The translations under genes were made by a program, and so were the position numbers. From the NCBI GenBank assembly GCA_964404415.1, contig CAYOKC010000006.1:1-50138 (forward strand): a DNA stretch of 50,138 bases, read 5' to 3'. The stretch's first letter is position 1; the number at the start of each line of letters is the position of its first letter. Shown here one piece after another: positions 8,321 to 16,924 of this stretch. The stretch is from Leptolinea sp964404415 (GTDB taxonomy: Bacteria; Chloroflexota; Anaerolineae; Anaerolineales; Anaerolineaceae). The notes under the pieces were generated by a model. It made no database searches. It saw nothing but the letters and a program-made list of their open reading frames with translations, and was not told the DNA's origin.

Positions 8321-8610
8321 AACTATCCAAAATTCCTCGTCTAATGAGATCAGGCTGCCTGGCGCGCCTGGACAGGTTGTTCATTTTAGGGTCATATTCA
8401 ACCGGCGGGGTATACAAAACATTATAAATGAAGCCGGATTATTGACCACAGTGTTGAACCTGTAAAAACCTGATAAATTTTAATGTGAATCCAAAACCAT
8501 TCCACCGATTTGATTCTCCACAGGAACTGGAAGATAATTATCCCATCGTCCTGACCATTTCCATTTGACCGTCCAAATATTATAAGGGGACTCGATAACA
8601 CCCAGACAAC

Positions 8611-10071
8611 ATGGAAATCATTTCCTGGAATTTCCTGATCTTTTTGCTGATAACCATAGCGGTGTATTACGCGCTGAACCGCCGAGCGCAAAACATTTGG
8701 CTGGTGATTGCCTCAGCGGTGTTCGTCATCACACACGGTTGGCAGAATTTGATCCCGTTGACGGTCATCGCGGTTGTCACCTGGATTGCCGGCCTGCGCC
8801 AGGCAGAAACCGGCCGCCGCTACTGGATGATCGCCGGCATCGCGGTCAACGTGACCGCCCTCGTGGTTTCCCGCGCGGCAGCCAGTCCGCTGGTGTTCCC
8901 GGCGGGCACCGTAGACCAGCTCCTCGTCCCGGTCGGAATGTCTTTTTACACACTCCAGTCCATCTCGTACCTGATCGATCTTTCACGCGGCAAGATCGCC
9001 GCTGAAAGAGACCCGGTAAACCTCACGCTTTACCTTATATATTTCCCAAAATTCCTTGCCGGGCCTATCGAGCGCCCCGGCCGCTTTCTGCCGCAGTTGA
9101 AGGAACCCCGGGTGGTTGACAATCCGAAAGCCGCCCGCGGTTTCACCTTTATCCTGTTCGGTCTGATCCGTAAAGTGGCGGTGGCGGAAGTATTGTTCAC
9201 CCTCATCCCTAAAAATTTTCTCCTCACCCCGTTTGTAGATCTTCCCCTTGCCGTGGGGCTGCCGCCTTTACATGTCTCCACGTATGTCGCCCCGGTGAGC
9301 AATATTGACCGACTGATCGCGGTGGTGTGTTATGGCCTGTACCTGTACAACGATTTTGCCGGGTACACATTGATCATGCGCGGCACCAGCCTCCTGATGG
9401 GTATTGAATTGCCGCCCAACTTTCGCGAGCCGTATTTTGCCACCACCCTGTCAGAATTTTGGAGCAAATGGCACATCAGCCTGTCCTCATGGCTGCGTGA
9501 TTACATTTACTTCCCGCTCACGCGACGGTTGAAAAAAGCGTCACCCGGCAGTTTCCCTCTGATCCCGGTTGCCATCCCGTTGGTGGTCACCATGTTGACG
9601 GCTGGCGTCTGGCACGGGCTGACAATTCCATTCCTGGTGTGGGGTCTGTTATACGGAGTCATGTTGACCATCGAACAACTGGTATTCCAGTGCTGTCCGG
9701 CGCTCAGGCCGCAGCAGCGGTCGGTTTTGTATCGCGTTCTATCCAGTCTGTTCACATTCATCATCGTGTCGCTGGCATGGATCCCCTTCGCGGCCGGGTC
9801 ATGGCGTGAAATTGCCGCCTTCCCCGCGTACCTGTCACAACCGGTGTTGTGGGCCAGGCCACCGGAAATCAGCCCGTGGGCTGTCATAGTGGCCGCCGTC
9901 TCCTTTCCACTGGACGCGATCCAGGCGTACTACCGTGACTGGCTCTCAGAAGCCGGAATTCCGAATCTCCTGCGCGCGGCTGTCGTGGCGGCTTGCCTGA
10001 TCCTTTTGTTCCTGGCCTTCACCTGGACCAGTCCATACACCTCCAACATATTCATCTATCAGGCATTCTGA
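8611..10071 (+). CDS. MBOAT family O-acyltransferase
   Basis: 486 aa polytopic membrane protein. Family landmarks: MSFYTLQSISYLIDL, YFPKFLAGPIERPGRF, then FREPYFATTLSEFWSKWHIS, SSWLRDYIYFPL and MLTAGVWHGLTIPFLVWG; the two histidines (WH in SKWH and GVWHG) are the residues expected in the channel of AlgI/DltB-type acyltransferases. These move acyl groups across the membrane onto an outer polymer, working with an SGNH-type partner. That partner is the next gene, nine bases downstream. No strong Shine-Dalgarno lies directly before this ATG (AAGGGG is about 20 nt away), so the exact start is less sure. Confidence 0.9.
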   Translation: MEIISWNFLIFLLITIAVYYALNRRAQNIWLVIASAVFVITHGWQNLIPLTVIAVVTWIAGLRQAETGRRYWMIAGIAVNVTALVVSRAAASPLVFPAGTVDQLLVPVGMSFYTLQSISYLIDLSRGKIAAERDPVNLTLYLIYFPKFLAGPIERPGRFLPQLKEPRVVDNPKAARGFTFILFGLIRKVAVAEVLFTLIPKNFLLTPFVDLPLAVGLPPLHVSTYVAPVSNIDRLIAVVCYGLYLYNDFAGYTLIMRGTSLLMGIELPPNFREPYFATTLSEFWSKWHISLSSWLRDYIYFPLTRRLKKASPGSFPLIPVAIPLVVTMLTAGVWHGLTIPFLVWGLLYGVMLTIEQLVFQCCPALRPQQRSVLYRVLSSLFTFIIVSLAWIPFAAGSWREIAAFPAYLSQPVLWARPPEISPWAVIVAAVSFPLDAIQAYYRDWLSEAGIPNLLRAAVVAACLILLFLAFTWTSPYTSNIFIYQAF

Positions 10072-10079
10072 AACAGCAC

Positions 10080-11118
10080 ATGAATAAGCTCTTCTCTTTC
10101 GAAACACTCAGAATACATTTCTCCCCCGGCAGGGCGGCTACGGCTGTCCTTTTGTTTGTTTTTCTTTTTCTTGGATTGCTGGAAATCTGCCTGCGGATCA
10201 TTCCGGTTCCCCCGGCATTTTTCGTCCCCGGAATTGACCGCGAGCTGAACTACCCGGAGATCGACATCAAAATCTCCCTGCTGTCAGACCTGCGGCGGGG
10301 CGGTAACGTCAACTGCCTGTTGATCGGCAGCTCCATGGTCGATTTCGGGCTGGATCCGGTGTACCTGAACCAACAACCCGCCATCACCGGCATGCAAAAC
10401 CCGGAGTGCTTCAACATGGCCATGAAAGCCATGAAACCGGAAGCCGTGGCAAAGATAACCCCGATCCTGGTTGAAAAGTGGGATCCTTCGCTGCTGATCA
10501 TGGGGATCNNNNNNNNNNAGTCCGGTGGACTTCACCGGGGGGCAATCCACCATCCGAAAATTCGTCAACGCGCCGTGGATACGCTATCACGAAGGCAAAC
10601 CGTCATTTGAAGGCTGGTGGATCGAGAATTCAGAGCTTTACCGGTACTGGATCTCCTTCCTGAAATACCGCGATCCCGCCTACCGTGCCGACCTGAAGCG
10701 CCAGTTGACGATGATCGACCGGTATGGAACCCAGAAAGAAGGCCGGATGCCTCGGCCGTATAAAGTGAAACGCGGGGTGGCATTTCCGGATTATCAGATT
10801 TCAGAGAGGGATATGCAGGGTTTCCTGAATATCGTTGACCTGAACTCGGATGCCGTAAAAGTGGTGGTGATTGAAATGCCCGTCCATCCGGATTTTCTCT
10901 CGTACTACATACCCGGCGGCTCAGCCGGGTATGACTATGTGTTTTTACGGCCTGTTCAGGCAATGCTTAACGGGAAAGATGTCACATTTGTGCGCACCCA
11001 GCCATACATCAAAGATGTGGTCTCTCCGGACGGGTGGAAAGACGAGCTGCACTTGAACGAAGCGGGAACGGCGCAATTCAGCCGGTGGCTGGCGGAAGAA
11101 CTCGCGAAATTGCCGTGA
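10080..11118 (+). CDS. Membrane-anchored SGNH/DltD/AlgJ-like protein, interrupted by gap
   Basis: About 340 aa: one N-terminal transmembrane anchor (residues 18-40), then an outer domain. CLLIGSSMVDFGLDP is the block-I nucleophile region (Ser in G-S-S), LIMGISPVDF a later strand, and the C-terminal DELHLNEAG gives the Asp-x-x-His pair. This is the layout of the acyl-transfer partners of MBOAT proteins. The start lies nine bases after the MBOAT stop, so the two should be co-transcribed. Ten Ns at 10509-10518 split the frame; deleting them gives GISPVDFTGG in one frame, so I treat it as one intact gene. Confidence 0.82.
10509..10518. other. Assembly gap, 10 N
   Basis: The flanks join in frame when the Ns are removed (GGGATC then AGTCCG, giving G-I-S-P), so the true gap is probably zero or a multiple of three. 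Confidence 0.95.
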
Positions 11119-11166
11119 CCGCTTCATTCTTCCCTACCGGTTCACAAAATCAGGTATCCTTGGCAC

Positions 11167-11745
11167 ATGACTGATCTATCCGGCATTCTGTTGGTAGTAG
11201 TAGCTGTCACCATTTTGACGGGTTGCGTTCTGTGGTTTGTGGTTCCGTTGACCACCGGCCTTCCCTGGGTTCCGGCGCGTGAAAAACGCATCCGTAAAGC
11301 CCTGCGGATGACCGGCCTGCAGCCAGGTGAACGCTTGTTTGACCTGGGCGCGGGTGACGGACGTGTGCTCGTTTTAGCCGCCCGCGAATTCGGCGCGTAT
11401 GCCGTGGGAATAGAGATCAGCCCGATACATTGCCTGATCGCCTGGCTTCGCGCGTTATTTTCCGGGAACAGCCGGCGGATCCAAATCCGGTGCGGCAGTT
11501 TTTTCTCAACCAGCATTCAGGAAGCGGATGTTATCTTCGCGTATGTCACTCCCGGCCATGCCTCCCGGCTTAGGCCCTATCTGGAGAGGCAGTTGAAGAA
11601 CAGCGCCCGGGTTGTCACCCTTTCAGCCGAGATGGAAGGTTGGCAGCCCGATGACATTGACACCCCGGACCTGGTTTTTCTTTACCACATACCCCCCACA
11701 CCCGGCAGTATTGCTACATACCTCTCCGCGAAGACTACAGAGTAA
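11167..11745 (+). CDS. Membrane-anchored FAM173-like class I methyltransferase
   Basis: 192 aa. An N-terminal hydrophobic helix (about residues 5-30) precedes a short SAM-dependent methyltransferase domain: RLFDLGAGDGRVLVLAA is motif I, AVGIEISPIHCLIAWLRA motif II, then IQIRCGSFFSTSIQEADVIFAYVTPG. Helix anchor, D-L-G-x-G-D-G-R and the small domain size match the FAM173/ATPSCKMT protein-lysine methyltransferase family, whose eukaryotic members methylate mitochondrial membrane proteins. Substrate here is unknown. It is 48 bp after the SGNH gene and convergent with the patatin gene. Confidence 0.75.
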   Translation: MTDLSGILLVVVAVTILTGCVLWFVVPLTTGLPWVPAREKRIRKALRMTGLQPGERLFDLGAGDGRVLVLAAREFGAYAVGIEISPIHCLIAWLRALFSGNSRRIQIRCGSFFSTSIQEADVIFAYVTPGHASRLRPYLERQLKNSARVVTLSAEMEGWQPDDIDTPDLVFLYHIPPTPGSIATYLSAKTTE

Positions 11746-11754
11746 CCGGGATCG

Positions 11755-12525
11755 TCAGATCTTAAAAGCAGCCAGATGCTCTTTGGCCGCCAGATAACCG
11801 GCCCGGGTCAACGCGGGGATCTGGTCGGTATTCACCAGATTGAATTCAGAAAGGTCCGGCGTGATCACCACATCGGCAAATTCGTTATACGGCCGGGCGG
11901 CGTACCGCATCGCGGCATAGTATGTGTTCATCAGCAAGTCGATCAGGTTTTCCGGCGTCCGGCGGGATTGGCTGGCGGTGAACAGGTCAACCGCGATAAT
12001 CCGTTCGGCCCCCATCTCGTGAGCCAGCATGATCGGCACATTTTCCAGCAATCCGCCGTCAATCAGCATGTTGCCGGCAATATTAACCGGCGCGAAAATA
12101 CCGGGGATACACGAGCTGGCCATAACCGCTTCACCCACGGGACCGTCAGTCAACCGCACGCGTTCCCCGGTCACAACATCAGATGCCACCATTCCCAACG
12201 GGATGCGGGCTTCATCAAAACGCACGTCGCCAATAAAATCATGCATGATCTCACCCAGCTTGTGGTTCGAAAGCAGTCCATACTGTGAAAGTGCCAGGCT
12301 GGCCATATCCACCCACTCCAGATCCTGCGCGATCGACTCGATTACATCCCATGGTTTCCCGAACGCATAAAGCGCGGCGATAAACGCGCCGATACTCGTC
12401 CCGGTGACGATATCGACATCGATTTCCATCTCCTGAATAGCCTGGAGCACGCCAATATGCGCCGCGCCCAGCACCACCCCGCCGCCGAGGGCGAGCCCGA
12501 TCTTCTTTCTCTTTTGTTTAGCCAT
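11755..12525 (-). CDS. Patatin-like phospholipase (RssA-type)
   Basis: 256 aa, cytoplasmic or peripheral membrane. GLALGGGVVLGAAHIGVL is the oxyanion-hole loop, GTSIGA (Ser44) the nucleophile elbow and LIDGG (Asp156) completes the Ser-Asp dyad typical of patatins; length matches the RssA/YchK group. Members hydrolyse acyl chains of phospholipids, although physiological substrates of this group are poorly known. The gene is convergent with the methyltransferase, nine bases apart, and has its own upstream region shared with the divergent bL12-like gene. Confidence 0.9.
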   Translation of the reverse strand: MAKQKRKKIGLALGGGVVLGAAHIGVLQAIQEMEIDVDIVTGTSIGAFIAALYAFGKPWDVIESIAQDLEWVDMASLALSQYGLLSNHKLGEIMHDFIGDVRFDEARIPLGMVASDVVTGERVRLTDGPVGEAVMASSCIPGIFAPVNIAGNMLIDGGLLENVPIMLAHEMGAERIIAVDLFTASQSRRTPENLIDLLMNTYYAAMRYAARPYNEFADVVITPDLSEFNLVNTDQIPALTRAGYLAAKEHLAAFKI

Positions 12526-12625
12526 TCGACAAACCGATCCGTTTAATTATCCAACCTGCTGTCAAAATTATAGTAGGATTTAAGTGTATGGAGTACAGTC
12601 AAAATGATGACATCGGGAGAATGAA

Positions 12626-12868
12626 ATGGACGATGAACGGCTTTTCAAACTTCAGGAACGCATCAATGAACTGGAAAAACGTGTGGATTTTCTATACGAC
12701 CAGATGAATATTCCCCGGTCAATGGATATGTCAAACAATCTGGAATTGATCACCGCGATCCAAAGAGGTGACAAGATCGAAGCGATCAAGATCTACCGTA
12801 CACATACGAAATGTGATCTCTCTGCCGCGAAAACGGCTGTCGAAGGAATGTGGAACCTGTACCATTGA
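12626..12868 (+). CDS. bL12 C-terminal-domain-like small protein
   Basis: 80 aa. Residues 5-30 (LFKLQERINELEKRVDFLYD) form a short coiled coil. The C-terminal half, LITAIQRGDKIEAIKIYRTH then CDLSAAKTAVEGM, matches the ribosomal protein bL12 C-terminal domain pattern (K-I-x-x-I-K-x-Y-R-x-x-T-x-x-x-L-x-x-A-K-x-x-V-E). Free-standing copies outside ribosomes are common but uncharacterised; a role in binding translation GTPases is only a guess. GGGAGA before the ATG supports the start. The last 19 bases overlap the next gene. Confidence 0.82.
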   Translation: MDDERLFKLQERINELEKRVDFLYDQMNIPRSMDMSNNLELITAIQRGDKIEAIKIYRTHTKCDLSAAKTAVEGMWNLYH

Positions 12869-13614
12869 AAAACAGTCAAACATTTGCCAGTGAAACCAGC
12901 CGCTACGCCCTGTACAGACCCCACTATCCGGATGAACTCTTCGCGTACTTATCCAGGCTATGCTGTAACCATGATAGTGCCTGGGATTGCGCGACAGGCA
13001 ACGGACAGGCCGCGGTTGCCCTTGCCCGGCATTTCAAACGGGTTGATGCCACAGATATCAGCCCGGAACAACTTCAACAAGGTTACCCGCATCCGCGGGT
13101 GAAATACAGCCCCGCGCCGGCCGAAAAGACGGATTTCGGCGATTCCTCTTTTGACCTGGTCACCGTCGCCCAGGCTGTCCACTGGTTTGACCTGCCCCGC
13201 TTTTTCGCGGAAACAGGCAGAGTCCTCAAACCCGGGGGAATACTGGCGCTTTTCGGTTACAAATTTCCTGAAGTTGACCCGCAAACAGACGCGGTCATCG
13301 CGCGTGAGCTCCTTGACCGTGTTGATCCGTATTGGGCTGATGGCAACCGGATGTTAATGAAAGGTTACGCCGAGATCCAGTTACCGTTCCCTGAAGTTCC
13401 GGTTTCACAGTCCTTTGTGATCAAAGTTAAATGGGATCTATACCACCTGGCAGGCTACTTCAACACCTGGTCTGCTGTCAAACGGTACGTTGACGATCAC
13501 GGGACCGGCTTGATGGACTCACTGGTCAATGTGTTGACGCCCGTGTGGGGCGATCCGGGCGAGCCACGGGAAATATCCATGCCGGTTGTACTGAAAGCGG
13601 GCAGAAAACTTTAA
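12850..13614 (+). CDS. Class I SAM-dependent methyltransferase
   Basis: 254 aa. SAWDCATGNGQAAVALARHF is motif I, RVDATDISPEQL motif II, and DSSFDLVTVAQAVHWFDLPRF with VLKPGGILALFGY completes a Methyltransf_11-type domain; the AVHWFD segment resembles the trans-aconitate/Crg1 type group. Substrate unknown. The GTG at 12850 overlaps the bL12-like gene and follows GAAGGA closely; a TTG at 12865 is an alternative start. The overlap implies translational coupling of the two genes. Confidence 0.85.
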   Translation: MEPVPLKNSQTFASETSRYALYRPHYPDELFAYLSRLCCNHDSAWDCATGNGQAAVALARHFKRVDATDISPEQLQQGYPHPRVKYSPAPAEKTDFGDSSFDLVTVAQAVHWFDLPRFFAETGRVLKPGGILALFGYKFPEVDPQTDAVIARELLDRVDPYWADGNRMLMKGYAEIQLPFPEVPVSQSFVIKVKWDLYHLAGYFNTWSAVKRYVDDHGTGLMDSLVNVLTPVWGDPGEPREISMPVVLKAGRKL

Positions 13615-13634
13615 AATCCTACCCGCATTTACAG

Positions 13635-14567
13635 TCAAATTTCGGTTTTCATCTGAATACCCGGCGGTGGTTCCGGGCGCCGTTTGCTGGTTTTCCGAAC
13701 CTTCATCTCTTCGTACAGGTCAATGGCAGAGCACAAGTGCGCCCCAAGCAGGATGATCAATGAAACCAGATAGATCAAAAGCAGGAATGTAATGATCGCG
13801 CCCAGTGACCCGTATACCAGCTGGTAATTTGCCAGCCCGCTGCGGATATACCAGTTGAATCCTTCAGTGACAACTTTCCAGAGGACAGCGGCAAAAAGGC
13901 CGGCATAAAATGATCCGCGGAAGGTAGAATTGGCCTTGGGCACCCACCGGTAAAGTGACAGGAATAGCACAAAACTGGTGAAGAATGACATCAGGCCGGA
14001 GATCACGCGAACCAGGTCAATTTCATCCAACCCCGGAAACGCGAAAGATGTCAGCGGAATCAGATTGGCGATCCAGTCAAAGACCATGGAAAACGCCATC
14101 AAACCGGTCAACGCGATCACCATGGCAACGCCGATCAGGCGTTTCTCGATATAATTCCGCTGCCGTACTTCAGGCCAGGCCAGGTCAATGTTATATACCA
14201 GGTTGGTAAAGAACCCTGAAGCTGCCCAGAGCAGCATCATCAAACTGAGCAAGCCCACCCGGCCGCGGATGCGCAATACCTGCTGCAATATTTCTTCGAT
14301 CCAATCCTGTGAAACGGGAAACGCCTGATACAAAAAACGGATCACATTGGCGTACACCTGCTGACGGTCAAGAAAGTAACTTCCGCCGACAATGATCATT
14401 AACAATAGTGGAAAAAGTGAAAGAAACGCGTAATACGCCAGACCCGCCGCTGCCTGTGAAGCACGTGCGTGCGTGAATGTGGCATACGTGGTGACAGGGA
14501 TCATCAACCATCCCTTTACCGCGCTTTTCACAACCTGGGTCGTTGTTTTCTTTGTTTTAGTACTCAA
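13635..14567 (-). CDS. YihY/BrkB family membrane protein
   Basis: About 311 aa with six transmembrane segments. ASQAAAGLAYYAFLSLFPLLLMI is the hallmark first helix, followed by SGFFTNLVYNIDLAW and FRGSFYAGLFAAVLWKVVTEGFNWYI and a final helix VSLIILLGAHLCSA, all typical of the family once mislabelled ribonuclease BN. Function is not established; some members are proposed transporters. A Pro/Arg/Lys-rich tail is cytoplasmic. I choose the TTG at 14565-14567, six bases after GGAG; ATGs at 14621 and 14660 would add a poorly conserved extension. Confidence 0.85.
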   Translation of the reverse strand: MSTKTKKTTTQVVKSAVKGWLMIPVTTYATFTHARASQAAAGLAYYAFLSLFPLLLMIIVGGSYFLDRQQVYANVIRFLYQAFPVSQDWIEEILQQVLRIRGRVGLLSLMMLLWAASGFFTNLVYNIDLAWPEVRQRNYIEKRLIGVAMVIALTGLMAFSMVFDWIANLIPLTSFAFPGLDEIDLVRVISGLMSFFTSFVLFLSLYRWVPKANSTFRGSFYAGLFAAVLWKVVTEGFNWYIRSGLANYQLVYGSLGAIITFLLLIYLVSLIILLGAHLCSAIDLYEEMKVRKTSKRRPEPPPGIQMKTEI

Positions 14568-14876
14568 AAAATCTCCAACGGTTTTACTTTTATTAATACC
14601 TGAAAATCCAACTATCGTCATCAACAGTAGATACAACTGGTATCTTCCATGATACCTCATCCCTATTTTAATGAAAAATCAAAATGTGGGATAACTTTCC
14701 TGGCAGATAGATATCTCAATTTGGTGATTGAAGAAAACAGTGAAACCGACCGATACTATGTATAGGGATCTTCCATACCTGTGGATTACTGGTTAGCATG
14801 GAAGCGGTCTATATAGACATGACGAGCCAATAAATTGGTTTTGTCTATAATAGTATCATCACTGAGAGGTGGGGTT
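14568..14876. promoter_or_regulatory. Divergent intergenic region with a -10 box
   Basis: A TATAAT at 14846-14851 lies 25 bp upstream of the SpoIIAA-like ATG and is a likely -10 element; the matching -35 is weak. No RNA gene, repeat or further ORF is visible. Confidence 0.4.
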
Positions 14877-15284
14877 ATGTTTTCAATAACACTTGAAGAA
14901 TACACACCGGGTAAGGAATATTTATTAATAACACAGATAGGTAAATTGACCATCCAGGATATATTTAAGAACGCTCCCCGAATTTCGATCGCTATTGAAC
15001 ACTACAAATGTTTCACCATTGTGGAAGATTACCGCCAGGCGACGATTAAAATGAAAGCCAGCGATCTGACAAAAATTCAAAAAATTTTCATTTCCTCTAT
15101 GGAGAAGATCGGTGTCCGGTTTACCAGTGTTAAACGGGCTATGGTTATCGATGAAAACATGGTCTCTCCAGACGAGATGGAATTTTACAAAATGCTCAGC
15201 ATCAACCAGGGCCAGGATCTGATGGTATTTACCGATATGCGTCAGGCGATCAAATGGGCGGTTGACGATAACCCATCCGGCTAA
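14877..15284 (+). CDS. SpoIIAA-like (STAS-fold) protein
   Basis: 135 aa beginning MFSITLEEYTPGKEYLLITQ. It shares the layout of the protein at 3821-4207: an N-terminal strand pair, CFTIVEDYRQATIKMKASDLTKIQKIF, RFTSVKRAMVIDENM and a C-terminal FTDMRQAIKWAV. These place it in the SpoIIAA-like family, cytoplasmic, function unknown. The ATG at 14877 has GAGGTGGGG just upstream, which excludes the longer frame starting at 14835. It is monocistronic. Confidence 0.75.
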   Translation: MFSITLEEYTPGKEYLLITQIGKLTIQDIFKNAPRISIAIEHYKCFTIVEDYRQATIKMKASDLTKIQKIFISSMEKIGVRFTSVKRAMVIDENMVSPDEMEFYKMLSINQGQDLMVFTDMRQAIKWAVDDNPSG

Positions 15285-15414
15285 TGAGCTTTGGTTCGCT
15301 TCTCATCTGTAATAACTGATCTACCGGGGACAAATTATCTCCAGAGCCTGAAACATCACAATCCGGAAGTCCTCTGGATCATTATGATTCAAGAAAACTC
15401 ATAGTAAAAACCAC

Positions 15415-15443
15415 TTGACATTATGTAATATATTTATTACACT
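15415..15443 (+). promoter_or_regulatory. Promoter of the membrane-protein/Xre operon
   Basis: TTGACA (15415-15420), a 17-bp spacer and TACACT (15438-15443). An inverted repeat, GTAATA (15425-15430) and TATTAC (15435-15440), lies between and over the boxes, and a related TATTACATTATGTA follows near 15456. These are likely sites for the Xre regulator encoded second in the operon. Confidence 0.65.
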
Positions 15444-15496
15444 ATGAATAACTTATATTACATTATGTACTTTATTTCTTACCAAGCGAGGTTTAC

Positions 15497-15997
15497 ATGG
15501 ATTGCAAACAATTTGGACACCCCGAAAATGCCAACCCGGATGAAGACAGCATGACCTTCCAGGAGAAACAAAGCCTGGTGGTTCTTGGGTGTGTTGTGAT
15601 CATACTGATCGGGTACATTATCTATCTTACCGGCATGATGAAAGCCGGCACATTGACCGCCACAAATGACCTGGCTTTCTGGGCCGGCGTCCTGTTGAAA
15701 ATGATCGGCATCCAGATCGGGGTCAACATCGTGATCATGATCATCTTCAATATTGTGCTGACCATCATCGCCACCGACCGCATCCCGGAAAAGACGGATG
15801 AGCTCGACCGGCAGATCGACCAGCGAAGTACCGTCCTGGGCAGCTATGTCTTCTTTGTCGGCTTTCTGATCAGCATGGCGCTGGCCGCCTTCGGGCTGCC
15901 ATTGTGGCTGGTCTTCAACACGGTCATAGCCTCGTTCTTTGCCATGCAGTTCACATGGGTAATAACCCAGTACCGCATGTACCACCGGGGATTCTGA
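15497..15997 (+). CDS. Hypothetical four-TM membrane protein (DUF2178-like)
   Basis: 166 aa. After an 18-residue soluble start there are four membrane helices in two pairs, separated by a charged loop DRIPEKTDELDRQIDQRSTV. This arrangement, directly followed by a small Xre regulator, resembles the DUF2178/DUF3796-type membrane proteins found next to such regulators; molecular function unknown. GCGAGG before the ATG supports the start. It is first in a five-gene operon (15497-18606) with intergenic gaps of 1 to about 36 bp. Confidence 0.7.
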   Translation: MDCKQFGHPENANPDEDSMTFQEKQSLVVLGCVVIILIGYIIYLTGMMKAGTLTATNDLAFWAGVLLKMIGIQIGVNIVIMIIFNIVLTIIATDRIPEKTDELDRQIDQRSTVLGSYVFFVGFLISMALAAFGLPLWLVFNTVIASFFAMQFTWVITQYRMYHRGF

Positions 15998-15998
15998 C

Positions 15999-16226
15999 AT
16001 GGAACAGAACCGCATCCACAACAACATCCGCACCCTGCGGTTCATGCACGGAGAGATGACCCAGCAGGAACTGGCTGACAGTGTCGGCGTTACCCGTCAA
16101 ACGATCATCTCCATGGAAAAAGACAAGTATTCCCCTTCCCTCGAACTGGCATTCCGCATCGCCCTTGTGTTTGGCGAACCCCTTGAAAAAGTCTTCTCGT
16201 ACGAGCCTGACGATAAAAAGAAATAA
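15999..16226 (+). CDS. Xre-family HTH regulator
   Basis: 75 aa, only a helix-turn-helix domain: NNIRTLRFMHGEMTQQELAD, SVGVTRQTIISMEKDKYSPS, then LELAFRIALVFGEPLEKVF. This is the small YgzD-like HTH_3 type. One base separates it from the preceding stop, so it is translationally coupled to the membrane protein; the pair probably forms a regulatory unit acting on the inverted repeat in its own promoter (inference). Confidence 0.93.
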   Translation: MEQNRIHNNIRTLRFMHGEMTQQELADSVGVTRQTIISMEKDKYSPSLELAFRIALVFGEPLEKVFSYEPDDKKK

Positions 16227-16247
16227 GTAGTTCAAAATAGGAGAAAA

Positions 16248-16922
16248 ATGAATACATTTCAAAAGGCAGGCGGCCTGGCCGCCCTCGCCCATGCTTTCGC
16301 CTACCTGTTAGGCATCATATTGGCGGTGACATTGATCTTCCCCGTTCTTGAGGGCGACATTACCCGGTATTTTGAATTTGTCCGTGACAATCCGTACCTG
16401 ATGCATAGCTGGATCCTGATCGCCTACTGGGGATCAGCCGTTTCAGTCGTCTTTATGGCACTCGCGCTTTTCCACCGGTTAAATTCCAGATCGGCCGTAC
16501 TGGTGCAGGCTGCCACAGTTTTCGGCCTGATCTGGGCCGGGTTGATCATAGCCAGCGCTAATCTCATGTTGAATGATTTCCGCGTCATCACTGACATCTT
16601 CAATAATGACGCGTCCCTGGCCCCAACAGCCTGGACTATCCTCGAAGCTGTTGAAAATGGCATCATCAGCGGCAACGAACTTGTTGGCAGCCTGTGGGTT
16701 ACCTTGATCAGCATCGCGGCTCTCCGTAAAGGCGGATTGCCAAACGCGTTGAACATTCTGGGTGTTGCATTGGGTGTTTTGGGAATTCTTACACTTGCCC
16801 CGAACATAGCTGACTTCATGGGTGTAGCCTTCGCTTTTGGTCTGGGAATGGTGGTCTGGTCGATCTGGCTGGGTTTTGTTCTGCTGGGTGAAAAACCGGC
16901 AGTTATTTCTGAAAGGATGTAG
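16248..16922 (+). CDS. Membrane protein, DUF4386-like
   Basis: 224 aa with six hydrophobic segments, starting AGGLAALAHAFAYLLGIILAV. The spacing of helices and a long outer loop (FNNDASLAPTAWTILEAVENG) resemble DUF4386 proteins; the match is by layout rather than firm motifs. GGAG before the ATG. The stop is two bases from the next gene, which is a clearer DUF4386 member, so the two may form a paired membrane complex. Confidence 0.65.
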   Translation: MNTFQKAGGLAALAHAFAYLLGIILAVTLIFPVLEGDITRYFEFVRDNPYLMHSWILIAYWGSAVSVVFMALALFHRLNSRSAVLVQAATVFGLIWAGLIIASANLMLNDFRVITDIFNNDASLAPTAWTILEAVENGIISGNELVGSLWVTLISIAALRKGGLPNALNILGVALGVLGILTLAPNIADFMGVAFAFGLGMVVWSIWLGFVLLGEKPAVISERM

Positions 16923-16924
16923 AT

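Noticed and set aside
15479..16045. 188-aa reverse frame over the membrane-protein gene
   Set aside because: His/Asp-rich shadow composition; the forward gene has promoter, ribosome binding site and coupled regulator.
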